Source: Streptomyces sp. CB03234 (GTDB taxonomy: Bacteria > Actinomycetota > Actinomycetes > Streptomycetales > Streptomycetaceae). From it: a stretch of 64,000 nucleotides of DNA. The position numbers and the translations under genes were made by a program. Shown here piece after piece: positions 41,055-50,183 of this stretch. The notes beneath the pieces were generated by a model. That model was not told the origin of the DNA. It ran no database searches and worked only from the letters and a program-made list of their open reading frames with translations. The stretch lies in the NCBI RefSeq assembly GCF_001905885.1, contig NZ_LIYH01000001.1:186001-250000 (forward strand). Reading direction: 5' to 3'. How positions within the stretch are numbered: position 1 is the stretch's first letter; each line of letters begins with the position of its first letter.

Positions 41055-41632
41055 CTGCTGACGTCGTAGACATTAGCACCCTGATCGGCGGGAGGAAAAA
41101 TCGACATCCGTACCCCGGCGGCGGCCCCCGCGCGGGCCGCCCGCACACAGGCCCAGAGGATCACCTCCGGTCCCGGCAGCCACGGGTGCCGGGTGTCCGG
41201 CGCGACCAGCCAGCGCGGGGCGCCGCCGCTGTCCGGTGCCGGTGTCAGCGGGGGCACGGTGATCGCGTCTCCGGTGCCGTGGCAGAGCAGGGGCGGTACG
41301 GCGTCCCCCCACTCCTCCCAGCCGAGCAGGGACGGCAGCCGGTGGGCCGTACCGGGGGCGGTGAACAGCAGCGTCCGGCCGCGGTGCGCGGCGACCGGGC
41401 CGGAGCCCGGACCCTCCGCCCACAGCCGGTCGAGCATGCGGCGCCCGAAGACCGACTCCACGCTCACCACGTCGAAGGCCGAGCCGCACGGCAGCACCGC
41501 CGGCGCGGTCGGCCGTGACTCCCACAGGGCGAGGGTGGAACGCGGGTACGCCGTGGCCGACGCCAGCCAGCCGGCTCCGGCCGCCGTGACCTCGGTGGTG
41601 TGGTGGACGTCGTCTCGCAACCATGCGCTCAT
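41045..41632 (-). CDS. Short prim-pol-like protein (N-terminal domain of bifunctional DNA primase/polymerase)
   Basis: Protein of 195 residues resembling the short actinomycete proteins annotated as bifunctional DNA primase/polymerase: GAGWLASATAYPRSTLALW at the start, LPCGSAFDVVSVESVFGRR, RGRTLLFTAPGTAHRLPSLL, and APRWLVAPD near the end. I cannot identify the Asp triad of active archaeo-eukaryotic primases, so it may be non-catalytic. ATG 41632 is preferred over the GTG three codons up. The TAG stop (41045-41047) overlaps the tRNA-Lys 5' region on the same strand. Downstream of the nuclease-helicase genes in the same orientation. Confidence 0.72.
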   Translation of the reverse strand: MSAWLRDDVHHTTEVTAAGAGWLASATAYPRSTLALWESRPTAPAVLPCGSAFDVVSVESVFGRRMLDRLWAEGPGSGPVAAHRGRTLLFTAPGTAHRLPSLLGWEEWGDAVPPLLCHGTGDAITVPPLTPAPDSGGAPRWLVAPDTRHPWLPGPEVILWACVRAARAGAAAGVRMSIFPPADQGANVYDVSRRR

Positions 41633-41740
41633 GACATCCACATCTACCGGCCGTGATGAACCGGTTCCGGTGAGTTGCCGAAAACCGGGACAGGGTGGGG
41701 TGAGGAGGAGTATCTTGCGCCCCCGTCATATGCCACCCGG

Positions 41741-42094
41741 CTACTCCTCGCCGGGGCGGCCTCCGCTGCGGAGCAGGTCCCGACCGAACTCGATCATCTT
41801 CTTGGCATAGTCCTCGGTCCACTCCGCGCGCTCGGCGATGTCCCCGGCCGTCAGCCGGTCGAACCGCTGCGGATCGGCGAGCTGCGCCGCCGCGACCGCC
41901 TGGAACTCCACCGCCCGGTCGGTCGCCGCCCGGAACGCCAGCGCCAGCTCGGTGGACCGGGCGAGCAGCTCCCTGGGGTCCTCCATCGACTCCAGGTCGA
42001 AGAAGTGCTCGGGGTCGGAGGCGGCCTCCGCAGGCTCGAAGAGCAGGGGCGCAGGCCTGAGCCGCCGCTGCTCGCTCCGCTCGGTTTCCGCCAT
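41741..42094 (-). CDS. Conserved small acidic/helical protein, unknown function
   Basis: Protein of 117 residues, not recognised. Predicted mostly alpha-helical: MEDPRELLARSTELALAFRA and FQAVAAAQLADPQRFDRLTA suggest an extended coiled bundle. No cysteines, membrane segment or signal peptide. GAGGAGAGG just upstream makes ATG 42094 the clear start and rejects the 30-codon-longer frame. It lies between the helicase (118 bp upstream) and the prim-pol-like gene (108 bp downstream), all on the minus strand. Confidence 0.75.
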   Translation of the reverse strand: MAETERSEQRRLRPAPLLFEPAEAASDPEHFFDLESMEDPRELLARSTELALAFRAATDRAVEFQAVAAAQLADPQRFDRLTAGDIAERAEWTEDYAKKMIEFGRDLLRSGGRPGEE

Positions 42095-42212
42095 GAACCT
42101 CTCCTCTTCGCACGACGTGCTTCCCCCACCCGCGGGGACGCCCCCGTCGCGATGGACCACCTTCCATTCTCCCGCCCGGCGCAAGTACGCCCCCCGCGGA
42201 CCGGGTGGGCCC

Positions 42213-43541
42213 CTACGGCGACCACGCCACCCGGTGCTCCGACAGGTGGGACAGCACCGCGTGGTTCGCCTCCCAGCCGTCCGGGAACTTGACCGTCACG
42301 CCCAGCTGCACCGGCTCCGTCGACGGGTGCTCGTCCAGCAGGTCCGCGACGCCCGCCCGGCACACCACGACGCACGCGTGCCGGTGCCGGGACGCCAGCA
42401 CGCACAGGCGGCCCGTCTCCAGGTGGAACGCCGTCGCGTCAGGGCGGCCCGACAGGGGATGCAGGACGACCGTCACGTCGTACTCCCGCCCCTGGAGACG
42501 GTTCGCCGTGTCCACCGTGACCCCCGCCACGCCCAGGTCCGCCAGCGCCGCCCGCACCGCCGCCGCCTGGTCGCGATGCGCCGTGCCGACCGCGATCCGG
42601 CCGGGCGTCAGGGGTACGGGCTCCTCGGCGCGCTCGCTGGTCGCCGCCCCGCCCCGGTCGAGCAGCCGCCGCACCACCAGCGCCACCGCCCGTACCGCCT
42701 CCGGGTCCGTACGCGGGGTGTGCCGGGCCGGCAGCTCCAGCAGCCCCCAGCCCGACGCGGCCGCCTCGTCCAGCACCCGGTCCGGGCCCGAACCGTCCGA
42801 CGCCACCCCGAAGGACAGCCGCCGGTCACCGGGCCCCGTCCCGCTGCGGAACGGCGTGTACGGGTAGAACGCGTCCGACACGAGCGGCGCCGCCGACGCC
42901 GGGAGCCGCCAGGAGACCGGCAGCCGGTGCTGCGGCAGATCCGGGTTGTGGGCCAGCAGGGTCGAGACCGCACTGGCCGAGGGGTCGTACGACAGGCCCG
43001 CCCACTGGTCCGCGCCGACCACGCTGAACGGGTCCAGCTGCCCCGGGTCGCCCACGAACAGCGCCCGCTCGAACAGCCCCGCCACCGCCAGCAGCGCGTC
43101 CGACCGCATCTGGTACGCCTCGTCGACGATGGCGTGCCCCCACGGCTCGACGCCCTTCACATGCGCCCACTTCGCGGCCGTCGAGATCACCACGTCCAGC
43201 CCGGCGAGGTCCGCCGCCTTCGCCGACTTCCGTACGTTGCCGAGGTCGTCGAGCGCCTTGTCGTACGGGTCCGAGTCGTTGCTGTGCAGCCGGCCCACCG
43301 GCAGCTCCGGCTCCTTCTCGGCGAGCCGCAGCACCAGGTCGTCGACCTGCGCGTTCGTCTGCGCGACGACCATCAGGGGCCGGCCGGCCGCCGCGAGCTC
43401 CAGCGCGGCCCGCACGACGAGCGTCGACTTGCCCGCGCCCGGCGGCGAGTCCACGACGACACCCCGCGCCTCCCCGCGCAGCGTGTCGTCGAGGATCTCC
43501 CGGGTCGCCCGGGCGGCCTCCGCGGAAGGGTCGAACGTCAC
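42213..43541 (-). CDS. Upf1/Dna2-like SF1 helicase
   Basis: Helicase of 442 residues with all SF1 motifs: Walker A PPGAGKST (33-40), motif Ia VVAQTNAQVDDLV, motif II VDEAYQM (D140-E141), motif III VGDPGQLDPF (164-173), motif IV PVSWRLP, motif V TANRLQGREYDV and motif VI VLASRHRHACVVV. The TNAQVDDL and QGREYD forms point to the Upf1-like SF1B branch. It is short: the 1B barrel and stalk usual between motifs Ia and II are reduced. The GTG start overlaps the preceding gene as GTGA. Third gene of a coupled nuclease-middle-helicase set; likely a DNA end-processing motor. Confidence 0.85.
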   Translation of the reverse strand: MTFDPSAEAARATREILDDTLRGEARGVVVDSPPGAGKSTLVVRAALELAAAGRPLMVVAQTNAQVDDLVLRLAEKEPELPVGRLHSNDSDPYDKALDDLGNVRKSAKAADLAGLDVVISTAAKWAHVKGVEPWGHAIVDEAYQMRSDALLAVAGLFERALFVGDPGQLDPFSVVGADQWAGLSYDPSASAVSTLLAHNPDLPQHRLPVSWRLPASAAPLVSDAFYPYTPFRSGTGPGDRRLSFGVASDGSGPDRVLDEAAASGWGLLELPARHTPRTDPEAVRAVALVVRRLLDRGGAATSERAEEPVPLTPGRIAVGTAHRDQAAAVRAALADLGVAGVTVDTANRLQGREYDVTVVLHPLSGRPDATAFHLETGRLCVLASRHRHACVVVCRAGVADLLDEHPSTEPVQLGVTVKFPDGWEANHAVLSHLSEHRVAWSP

Positions 43542-45124
43542 AGCAGGTCCTCCGGGGTCACGGGGTCGGGGCTCTCGGCATCGCTCCGGGGAGGCCCGCC
43601 GTGCGTCCACGGCGTCTCCTCCGGGTCCGGCAGCTTCGGGCCCACCCGCTGGTCGTGCTCGAACAACGTCCACACCAGACGGTCGCCCTTCTCCGGCACC
43701 GAGCCCTCCGCCGGGTCCTTCGAACGCCCCATCCGGTCCAGCAGCCGCAGCACCAGCGACCCGTCCTCCTCCTGCCGTACGAACTCCGCCGCCTGCGGCT
43801 TGCCCTCCAGGGACCGGTACACCTTCACCCGGTCACCCAGGTGCGGCCGGTCGTCCGTCCGCACCGTCAGCAGCGGCCGCGGCGAGGGCCGCTTCGACTC
43901 CGACCAGGCCATCGTCACGTCCACCACCTCGGCGAGGAACGCCTCGCCCGCCAGGCGCCGCCCCGCCATCACCAGCGGGTCGTCCAGCGCCTCCTGCGCC
44001 TCCAGCTGCGCCTGGGCGCTCTCCCGCGCGGCCAGCTTGTTCGCCGCCGTCACGGCGTCGTCCCGGCGCGGCTGGGGCGGCTCGCCCGCCCGCACCCGGT
44101 CCCGGTGGCCGGTGAACGACCAGCGGTCCCGCGTCCACCGGTCCGCCACCCGCGCGCCCGGCGGCAACTCCCGCACCAGCTCGATCGCCCGCCACACCGC
44201 CTGCCAGGTGGGCCGCAGCTGGGTCAGGATCAGCCGCCGGACCTCACCCTCGGCCCGGTGCAGCTCGCCCAGCCGTTCGTCGGCCGCCTCCCCGTCCTCC
44301 GCCGACGCCAGAGCCTGCCGGGCCCGGTCGTACCGCTCGATCGCCGGCGCCAGCAGCCGGTTGTCGAACGCCGGGTCGGTCGCCGGACCGGCCGGCGGGC
44401 ACAGCAGCTGACCGTCCCGGTCCCGCGCCAGCTCCGCCCGCAGCGCCGCCTCCGCGCCCGACTGCCCGTCCGGCGCGTCGACCCAGGCCAGCAGCGCCCC
44501 CAGATGCTGGTCCTCCAGCGACGACTGGCCCGTCGCCCAGTGCCGGCTCAGCAGGTCCGTCGCCGCCAGCAACAGCGACGAGCCCGGCACCCGCGCCCGC
44601 TCCCCGTAGTGCGTCAGCCACCGGCCCAGCAGCGGCACGCGCGGCGGCGCCGGGAACGGCGTCTCCGGATCCTGCTCGGCCGTGCGCCGGAACCGCGTCG
44701 ACCGGCCCAGCAGCCGGACGTACTCGACGCCCGCGCGGCTCGGCACGATCAGCTGCGGCGCGTCCGCGCACAGCTCCACCTCGACCTTGACCTTCTTGCC
44801 GGTCTCCGGGTCGGTTTCGTTCCTCTCCGCCGCCTCGACGTCGTCCGCGTACGAGTCGAGGTGGGGGATCACCGCCTCGGCCAGGTCCGCCAGGAACGCG
44901 AACCGCAGGTCCCGGTCGCGCGGCTGTGCCACCACCAGCAGCCGCGGCTCCTCCGGGTCCGTGCCCACCAGCGCCCCGAGCGGCGCACCCGCCTCACCGG
45001 CGGTCGTCAGCGGAACGAGGACCAGCGGCCGCTCCGACACATGCCGGTGCCGCACCGTCGCCAGCGGCTGCGCCCGCCCGGACTCGACGGCCTCCAGCCG
45101 CGCCAGCGTGGAGATCAGCGACAT
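43538..45124 (-). CDS. Unassigned 528-residue protein between nuclease and helicase
   Basis: No family recognised. Cytoplasmic, rich in Arg, Glu and Asp. Residues 1-130 look like a mixed alpha/beta domain; about 250-310 and 370-400 are strongly helical with heptad character (RYDRARQALASAEDGEAADE; AVTAANKLAARESAQAQLEA). Around 420-500 there is a beta-rich stretch (HLGDRVKVYRSLEGKPQAAE, GSLVLRLLDR, KGDRLVWTLFE) resembling the 1B barrel of Upf1-like helicases. A hypothesis is that it supplies the barrel and stalk missing from the short helicase. The start ATG 45124 overlaps the nuclease gene by 10 bp; the end overlaps the helicase by 4 bp. Confidence 0.8.
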   Translation of the reverse strand: MSLISTLARLEAVESGRAQPLATVRHRHVSERPLVLVPLTTAGEAGAPLGALVGTDPEEPRLLVVAQPRDRDLRFAFLADLAEAVIPHLDSYADDVEAAERNETDPETGKKVKVEVELCADAPQLIVPSRAGVEYVRLLGRSTRFRRTAEQDPETPFPAPPRVPLLGRWLTHYGERARVPGSSLLLAATDLLSRHWATGQSSLEDQHLGALLAWVDAPDGQSGAEAALRAELARDRDGQLLCPPAGPATDPAFDNRLLAPAIERYDRARQALASAEDGEAADERLGELHRAEGEVRRLILTQLRPTWQAVWRAIELVRELPPGARVADRWTRDRWSFTGHRDRVRAGEPPQPRRDDAVTAANKLAARESAQAQLEAQEALDDPLVMAGRRLAGEAFLAEVVDVTMAWSESKRPSPRPLLTVRTDDRPHLGDRVKVYRSLEGKPQAAEFVRQEEDGSLVLRLLDRMGRSKDPAEGSVPEKGDRLVWTLFEHDQRVGPKLPDPEETPWTHGGPPRSDAESPDPVTPEDLL

Positions 45125-46233
45125 GCGCCCTCCAAGGACTCCGCCCGCAGCGCCGCCGCCCGCCGCAGCGCCGACACCGCCGGGTCGTCCGGGTCACCCG
45201 ACTCCCCCCGCGCCGCCGCCAGCACCGCGCCGACCGTCGTCAGCCCGCCCAGCTCACCGCGCACCGAACGCCCCAGCGCCTCCACCGCGTCCGCCGCCCG
45301 CGCCCGGTCGCGGCAGTGGAACGCCAGCTCGCACGCGGCCAGGCACTCCGGCGCGTACGCATGCGGAACCGCCTCCACCGCCGCCGCCAACTGCTCCGCC
45401 GAGCACGCCGCCACATCGAAGGTGACCCCCTCGGGCAGCGCGGCCGCGATGTCCTCGATCCGGGTCAGCCGGGCCAGCTGCCGCCGGGTCACCGACAGCT
45501 GCTTGCGTACGTCGACGACGGAGCCGGCCGGCTGGTTGGAGAAGTCCTTCGGGCACACCAGCAGCACCGAGTGCGCCACCGAAGCGCCCTCCGTCAGCGC
45601 CGCCACCCGCTCCAGCGCCAGCACGTACACCGCGGCCTGCCGGGCCGCCGCGCCCACCTTCGCCGCGTCCGCCGAGCCGTCGACCATCGGGAACGACTTG
45701 ATCTCCACCACCGTCCACCGCCCGTCCGGACGCACCACCACCGCGTCCGGCTCCAGATACGCCGGTGAACCGGCCACCTCCAGCGCCAGCATCGGGTGGT
45801 CCAGCAGCGACCACGCCCCGGCCGCCGTCGCCTCCCGCAGCGCCAGCGCCGTACGCGCCGCACGCCCCTCAGGCCCGGCCGCCGCCAGGTCGGGGACCCG
45901 GACGTCCCCGGGCTCGGCCACGCCCAGCAGCCGCATCAGCTCCATACCGCCGTCGGCCTTCACCTTGGCCTCGAAGGCATTGCCCCGCATGAACGCGAAC
46001 TGCGACTGCCCGAAGCCCGACGGCGCCCCCAGCGCGGACGCCAGCGCCGCCTTGTCGACCCCGGCACCGTCCAGCAGCGCCCGGCGCTTGCAGCCGGGAT
46101 TGGCGGCCAGCGCCGCCAGCGCGCGGGCATCCAGCGGACGCGGCGCGGTGGCGGGGCCACGCAGCTCGGCGAGCTGGTGCCGCAGTGTCGTCTGCGGACG
46201 CCGAACCGGTCCGCTGCCCAGGGATTCGCTCAC
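45115..46233 (-). CDS. RecB/Cas4-like PD-(D/E)XK nuclease with candidate Fe-S cluster
   Basis: Protein of 372 residues with the RecB-family nuclease layout: RGNAFEAKV (E88), D163 in LEPDAVVV, E177-x-K179 in VVEIKSF, and the QxxxY motif RQAAVYVL (Q199, Y203). Four cysteines are placed as in Cas4, AddB and Dna2 Fe-S nucleases: C48 near the N-terminus (PGCKRR), then C297-x3-C301-x5-C307. GTG 46233 is the start; the region above is the divergent promoter. It is the first gene of the coupled operon with the 528-residue protein and the Upf1-like helicase. Predicted DNA nuclease; role in repair, recombination or defence is inferred. Confidence 0.8.
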   Translation of the reverse strand: MSESLGSGPVRRPQTTLRHQLAELRGPATAPRPLDARALAALAANPGCKRRALLDGAGVDKAALASALGAPSGFGQSQFAFMRGNAFEAKVKADGGMELMRLLGVAEPGDVRVPDLAAAGPEGRAARTALALREATAAGAWSLLDHPMLALEVAGSPAYLEPDAVVVRPDGRWTVVEIKSFPMVDGSADAAKVGAAARQAAVYVLALERVAALTEGASVAHSVLLVCPKDFSNQPAGSVVDVRKQLSVTRRQLARLTRIEDIAAALPEGVTFDVAACSAEQLAAAVEAVPHAYAPECLAACELAFHCRDRARAADAVEALGRSVRGELGGLTTVGAVLAAARGESGDPDDPAVSALRRAAALRAESLEGACR

Positions 46234-46351
46234 CCGCGGAAGTCTCGCATCCGCCACTGACAACCGGGGCCCTGATCCCCACCATCCATCGCGGCGGGGC
46301 CGTGCGCGATGATGGACGGACACCCCACGCGAGAACGTACGGAGAGCCCTC

Positions 46352-46948
46352 ATGGCACCGCGGATCCTGCTCGCCCGGCACGGCCAGACCGAATGGTCGC
46401 TGCTCGGCAAGCACACCGGCAGGACGGACATACCGCTGCTCGAGGAGGGCCGCCGGGGCGCGAAGCTGCTCGGCGAACGGCTCCACCGCGGGCCCTGGGA
46501 CGGCCTGGACGGCTTCGAGATCCGTACGAGTCCGCTGGCACGCGCGCGTGAGACCTGCGAACTCGCCGGCTTCGGCGACCGCGCCGAGCGCTGGGACGCG
46601 CTGATGGAGTGGGACTACGGCGCGTACGAGGGCATGACACCGGCCGAGATCAAGGCGGGCCGGCCGGACTGGTTCATCTGGCGCGACGGCGTGCCCGAGG
46701 GGGAGACCCTGGCGCAGCTGTCCGCCCGCGCGGACCAGGTCGTCACCTGGGCCCGCTCGGCCGACCGGGACGTCCTGGTCTTCGCCCACGGGCACATCCT
46801 GCGCTCCATCGCGGCGCGCTGGCTGGGCGAGGACGTCTCCTTCGCGGCCCGCGTCCGCCTCGACCCGACCAGCCTGTCGGCCCTCGGCTGGGCCTACGGC
46901 GCCCCCGCGATCGAACGCTGGAACGACACCGGCCACCTGGAGAGCTAG
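46352..46948 (+). CDS. Histidine phosphatase family protein (phosphoglycerate-mutase fold)
   Basis: Cytoplasmic phosphatase of 198 residues. The catalytic RHG is R9-H10 ([10 protein letters not shown]); the second arginine is in [11 protein letters not shown], the acid in [10 protein letters not shown], and the second His in [15 protein letters not shown] (46341-46346) supports ATG 46352. It diverges from the nuclease operon across 118 bp and its stop overlaps that of the convergent regulator by 4 bp. Substrate unknown; sugar phosphates are common in the family. Confidence 0.9.
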   Translation: MAPRILLARHGQTEWSLLGKHTGRTDIPLLEEGRRGAKLLGERLHRGPWDGLDGFEIRTSPLARARETCELAGFGDRAERWDALMEWDYGAYEGMTPAEIKAGRPDWFIWRDGVPEGETLAQLSARADQVVTWARSADRDVLVFAHGHILRSIAARWLGEDVSFAARVRLDPTSLSALGWAYGAPAIERWNDTGHLES

Positions 46949-48279
46949 GGCGTCTCCAGGACCGCGCGGCGGGCGAGGAAGGCCGTGACGGCCGCGCTGT
47001 CCCGGTGCGGGGCGAGCAGGGCGACCGTCTCGGCCAGCAGCGCGCGGATGCGGCCCGACTGGACGTCGTCCAGCAGGTCCAGGACCCGTTCACCGGCCGC
47101 CGCGGCCTCCTCCGGGGAGCCGCCGCGCGCCAGGTCGGCCGCCAGCTGGACCCGGTAGAGCGCCAGGTTCCGGGTGAAGTGCGGGTCCTGCAGGACCGTC
47201 GCGCGGTGCGCGTGCCGGGCGGCGCGCGACCAGTCGCCCAGGGCGGACCAGCACTGCGCCTCCAGCGCCTCCAGCTCCGGTTCGCCGAAGAACGACATCC
47301 ACTCCGGGTCCGCGTCGCCCGGACCGCGCCCGAACAGGGTGTGCGCCCGCCCCAGCGCCTCCTCGCACGCCGCCCGGTCGCCCAGCCCCGCCCAGCCGCC
47401 CGCCTCGCGCAGCGTCAGCAGGGACAGCAGCCGCGCCGACGACAGGTGCTTGCCCGCCCGCTGCCCGGCCTGCGCCGCCCGTACCGCCTCCCGGAACCGG
47501 CCCTCGTCCCTGGCCAGGAACGAGGCGTTGGAGAACGCGTGCGCCTCCAGGGCGGGATCGCCCGCCACGCGCGCGGTGGCCAGGGCTTCCGCGTAGTGGG
47601 AGCGGGCGTCCTCCAGGCGGCCCGAGTCGTGCGCCAGCCACCCCACCGAGAGCGCCAGCTCACCGGCGCCCGCCTGCATCCGGTCGGCGGCGGACTGGCG
47701 GGTCGCCGTCCCGGCGTCCAGCAGCGCGTAGGCGGTACGGAGCGGCTCGGCGGCCATCCGGTACAGCCGGTCGGCGCCGTGCCGGTCGTCGAACAGGCGG
47801 ATGCGTCGCACCGCCTCCTCGACGGCGTTCACCTCGGCCTCGCCGAACCTGCCGCCGGCACGCGGCGCGGGGACGGCGCCGCCGATACCGAGCGAGGCGG
47901 CCGCCACCGTGGCGGTACCGCTCGTCATGAATGCGCGACGCAGCACGTCGCTCTCCTCATCGTTCCGGATGGTGATCTGTGGCGCCGGTACGGCGGCGGC
48001 CGCGGCACGCGCCCCCCGGCCGCGTACCCGCTCCCGCGCGACGAACCCCAGATCCGTCAGGGACAGTCCGGGGAACATGTGCAGGAACACCCGTTCGTAC
48101 GCGTAGTTCGGGCAGCGGATCTCGCCCGACTCCACACGCCCGATGTAGCGGGCGTCACACGCCACCTGCTCGCCGATCTCCCGGGCGGCCCGGCGGACCG
48201 CGGCCGCGAACTCCCCCGGGGAGCGCTGCCCGCGCAGTCGGCGGAAGGCGAGATTGGGAACTGCCCGTGACGTCGCCAT
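46945..48279 (-). CDS. XRE-like/TPR regulator (NsdA-like)
   Basis: Regulator of 444 residues. The N-terminus (about 10-75) is an XRE-type helix-turn-helix with [20 protein letters not shown] and [14 protein letters not shown], the form found in NsdA-like Streptomyces regulators of sporulation and antibiotics. A linker with an Ala-rich hydrophobic stretch ([15 protein letters not shown]) follows, then about 300 residues of TPR-like helices ([20 protein letters not shown] and similar). AGGAGAGGG upstream supports ATG 48279. Monocistronic, convergent with the phosphatase. It may be a developmental repressor; targets are not visible. Confidence 0.83.
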   Translation of the reverse strand: MATSRAVPNLAFRRLRGQRSPGEFAAAVRRAAREIGEQVACDARYIGRVESGEIRCPNYAYERVFLHMFPGLSLTDLGFVARERVRGRGARAAAAAVPAPQITIRNDEESDVLRRAFMTSGTATVAAASLGIGGAVPAPRAGGRFGEAEVNAVEEAVRRIRLFDDRHGADRLYRMAAEPLRTAYALLDAGTATRQSAADRMQAGAGELALSVGWLAHDSGRLEDARSHYAEALATARVAGDPALEAHAFSNASFLARDEGRFREAVRAAQAGQRAGKHLSSARLLSLLTLREAGGWAGLGDRAACEEALGRAHTLFGRGPGDADPEWMSFFGEPELEALEAQCWSALGDWSRAARHAHRATVLQDPHFTRNLALYRVQLAADLARGGSPEEAAAAGERVLDLLDDVQSGRIRALLAETVALLAPHRDSAAVTAFLARRAVLETP

Positions 48280-48533
48280 GGCCGAGCCCTCTCCTGCGTA
48301 CTGCACTGCCGTTGTTCCGGCGGAGCAAGAACGTACCTGCTGTGACGGACCGGCCACGCGGTGTTTGGCTACAAATCGGATATCTCGTCCGCGATCCGCC
48401 ATGAACTGCCATCCTTTGCGGCGGCGTGCCGCCGTAGCCGTTGACGCGCATGGGCGTTGAACCATGCGGAGAGACGCAACGTGTCTCCATACGGGGACTC
48501 GAGCGAGGAGGGGATCCCTTGTTGGAGGTCGGC

Positions 48534-48986
48534 ATGCAGGTGAATCCGCAGTCCGGTGGCGCGTCACCCACCACCGCACAGCACTGGCCGACACCGGACG
48601 CGAGCGCCCCGCCCACCGAGGGCGAGCCCTGTGATCTGGTGACCGTCCCGGCCCGTCAGGGCCTGGAAGCCGTCGACATCCTGCGGCGCGGCGGCGCCCC
48701 GCTCGTCGGACCGGTGCTGCACGACGGGTCGTGCGACACCCTGGGCTTCCTCGTCCCGCCGGGCACCGCCGCCGGCTGGGACATGCCGGGCAGCGCCTGC
48801 ACCCAGACCTCCGGGCGCGGCCTGCGGATCCCTCCCCTCCCCGGCGCCCAGCCCGAGCCCCCCGTCTCCGGCACCGGCTGGCTGCTGCCCCCGACGGACA
48901 CCGGCCCGGTCACCGACCCGGTCGTCCTGCGCGAAGCGCTCGGCGAGGCCGCCCGTCTGATCGAGGCCGCCGACAACTGCCGATAG
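48534..48986 (+). CDS. Short prim-pol-like conserved actinomycete protein
   Basis: Protein of 150 residues similar to the second group of short bifunctional primase/polymerase-like proteins of actinomycetes: CDLVTVPARQGLEAVDILRR, GAPLVGPVLHDGSCDTLGFL, VPPGTAAGWDMPGSACTQT and the C-terminal TDPVVLREALGEAARLIEAA. No catalytic triad is evident. Two starts are possible: ATG 48534 with GGAGG (48524-48528), used here, or TTG 48519 with GAGGAGGGG (48505-48513). Divergent from the NsdA-like gene. Function unknown. Confidence 0.75.
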   Translation: MQVNPQSGGASPTTAQHWPTPDASAPPTEGEPCDLVTVPARQGLEAVDILRRGGAPLVGPVLHDGSCDTLGFLVPPGTAAGWDMPGSACTQTSGRGLRIPPLPGAQPEPPVSGTGWLLPPTDTGPVTDPVVLREALGEAARLIEAADNCR

Positions 48987-49083
48987 CGCCGGGGCACCTG
49001 CCGAAGCGCCCGGGCACCTGCCGAGAGCATCACTGCACCTGCCGACAGCGCCCGGGCCCGCCCCGGGACCCGATAATGGGCGG

Positions 49084-49950
49084 ATGGCAAGGAACAAGCG
49101 GCGCGGGCGCGGCTCGGCGGCCGAGGCCGTCGTCGAGACCGTGGCCGGCGGGGTCGCCGAACTCGTACCCGACCCGGAGCGCGCGCGGGCCTGGACGTTG
49201 CTCATCGACGGGGCGCCCCAGTCGCACGTGGACCTCGACGAGCCGGCCCGGCTGGGCTTCGCGTACCAGCGGCGGCTCGGCCATGTCGCCGACCTCGCTG
49301 CACCTCCCGGGCGGCCCCTCCAGGTGGTCCACCTCGGCGGCGGTGCCTTCACCCTCGCCCGGTACGTCGCCGCCACCCGGCCCCGCTCCACCCAGCAGAT
49401 CGTCGAGCTGGACGCACCCCTCGTGCAGCTGGTGCGCCGCGAGCTGCCGCTCGACCCGGCCGCCCGCATACGGGTCCGCAGCGCCGACGCCCGCGCCGGG
49501 CTCGGCAAGGTGCCGGACGGCTGGGCGGACCTGGTCATCGCCGACGTCTTCAGCGGCGCCAGCACCCCGGCCCACCTCACCAGCACCGAGTTCCTCGCCG
49601 ACGTGCGCCGCGTCCTCAAGCCCGGCGGGCACTACGCCGCCAACCTCGCCGACGGGCCACCGCTGGCCCATCTGCGCGGCCAGGTCGCCACCGCCGCCTC
49701 CGTCTTCCCCGAGCTGGCGCTCGCCGCCGACCCGACCGTGCTGCGCGGGCGCCGCTTCGGCAACGCCGTCCTCCTCGCCTCCGACGCACCCCTGCCCGTC
49801 GCCGAACTGACCCGCCGGGTCGCCACCGATCCGCACCCCGGACGGGTGGAGCACGGGCGGGGGCTGGCCGACTTCACGGGCGGGGCGGCCCCCGTCACCG
49901 ACGCGAACGCCAAGGACTCCCCCGTACCGCCGCCCTCCGTGTTCCGCTAG
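49084..49950 (+). CDS. Spermidine-synthase-fold protein (aminopropyltransferase-like)
   Basis: Protein of 288 residues with a class I methyltransferase/spermidine synthase fold. The co-substrate loop is VVHLGGGAFTLARYVAATRP, the acidic residue at the end of strand 2 is in QQIVELDAPL, and DLVIADVFSGASTPAHLTS corresponds to the spermidine synthase gate region. It lacks the usual N-terminal barrel length. Similar proteins are annotated as fused or orphan spermidine synthases without proven polyamine activity. ATG 49084 has little ribosome-site support. A possible short-chain methyltransferase. Confidence 0.8.
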   Translation: MARNKRRGRGSAAEAVVETVAGGVAELVPDPERARAWTLLIDGAPQSHVDLDEPARLGFAYQRRLGHVADLAAPPGRPLQVVHLGGGAFTLARYVAATRPRSTQQIVELDAPLVQLVRRELPLDPAARIRVRSADARAGLGKVPDGWADLVIADVFSGASTPAHLTSTEFLADVRRVLKPGGHYAANLADGPPLAHLRGQVATAASVFPELALAADPTVLRGRRFGNAVLLASDAPLPVAELTRRVATDPHPGRVEHGRGLADFTGGAAPVTDANAKDSPVPPPSVFR

Positions 49951-50054
49951 CCACCCGTCTAGCCACACGTCCGCATGGTGGGCGCATCCTTGCCAGGAAT
50001 GAGACACCGAGGCGAAAATCGGACAATTGTCCCCCGTACGGAAAGAGGGCACTC

Positions 50055-50183
50055 ATGGGTAAGCATGTCCATGTTCGCGTCCATCAGGGCATGGGCGTCT
50101 CCGAGAGCGGCGAACTCATCGAGCACTACCAGTGCCGCTGCGGCGCCACCTTCACGAAGTCGTACCCGGCCGACGAGGAGTGA
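50055..50183 (+). CDS. 42-residue conserved small protein with CxC motif
   Basis: Small ORF MGKHVHVRVHQGMGVSESGE... ending YQCRCGATFTKSYPADEE. It has a good ribosome site (AAAGAGGG, 50042-50049), codon bias with G/C in third positions, and begins with a His-rich strand. The CRCG motif with the flanking aromatic resembles half a zinc ribbon; with only two Cys, metal binding could use the histidines or dimerisation. Convergent with the secreted-protein gene at 50207. Similar small proteins are, to my recollection, conserved in Streptomyces but unassigned. Confidence 0.7.
   Translation: MGKHVHVRVHQGMGVSESGELIEHYQCRCGATFTKSYPADEE

Noticed and set aside
42213..46233. Known AddAB, RecBCD or a named defence system
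   Set aside because: The helicase lacks the UvrD-like size and motif forms of AddA/RecB and the nuclease is a separate small protein. The layout does not match any defence system I can recall with confidence.
43601..46312. A 903-residue plus-strand open frame opposite the nuclease operon
   Set aside because: Antisense to genes with clear nuclease motifs; the Arg-rich composition is typical of a GC-driven shadow frame.
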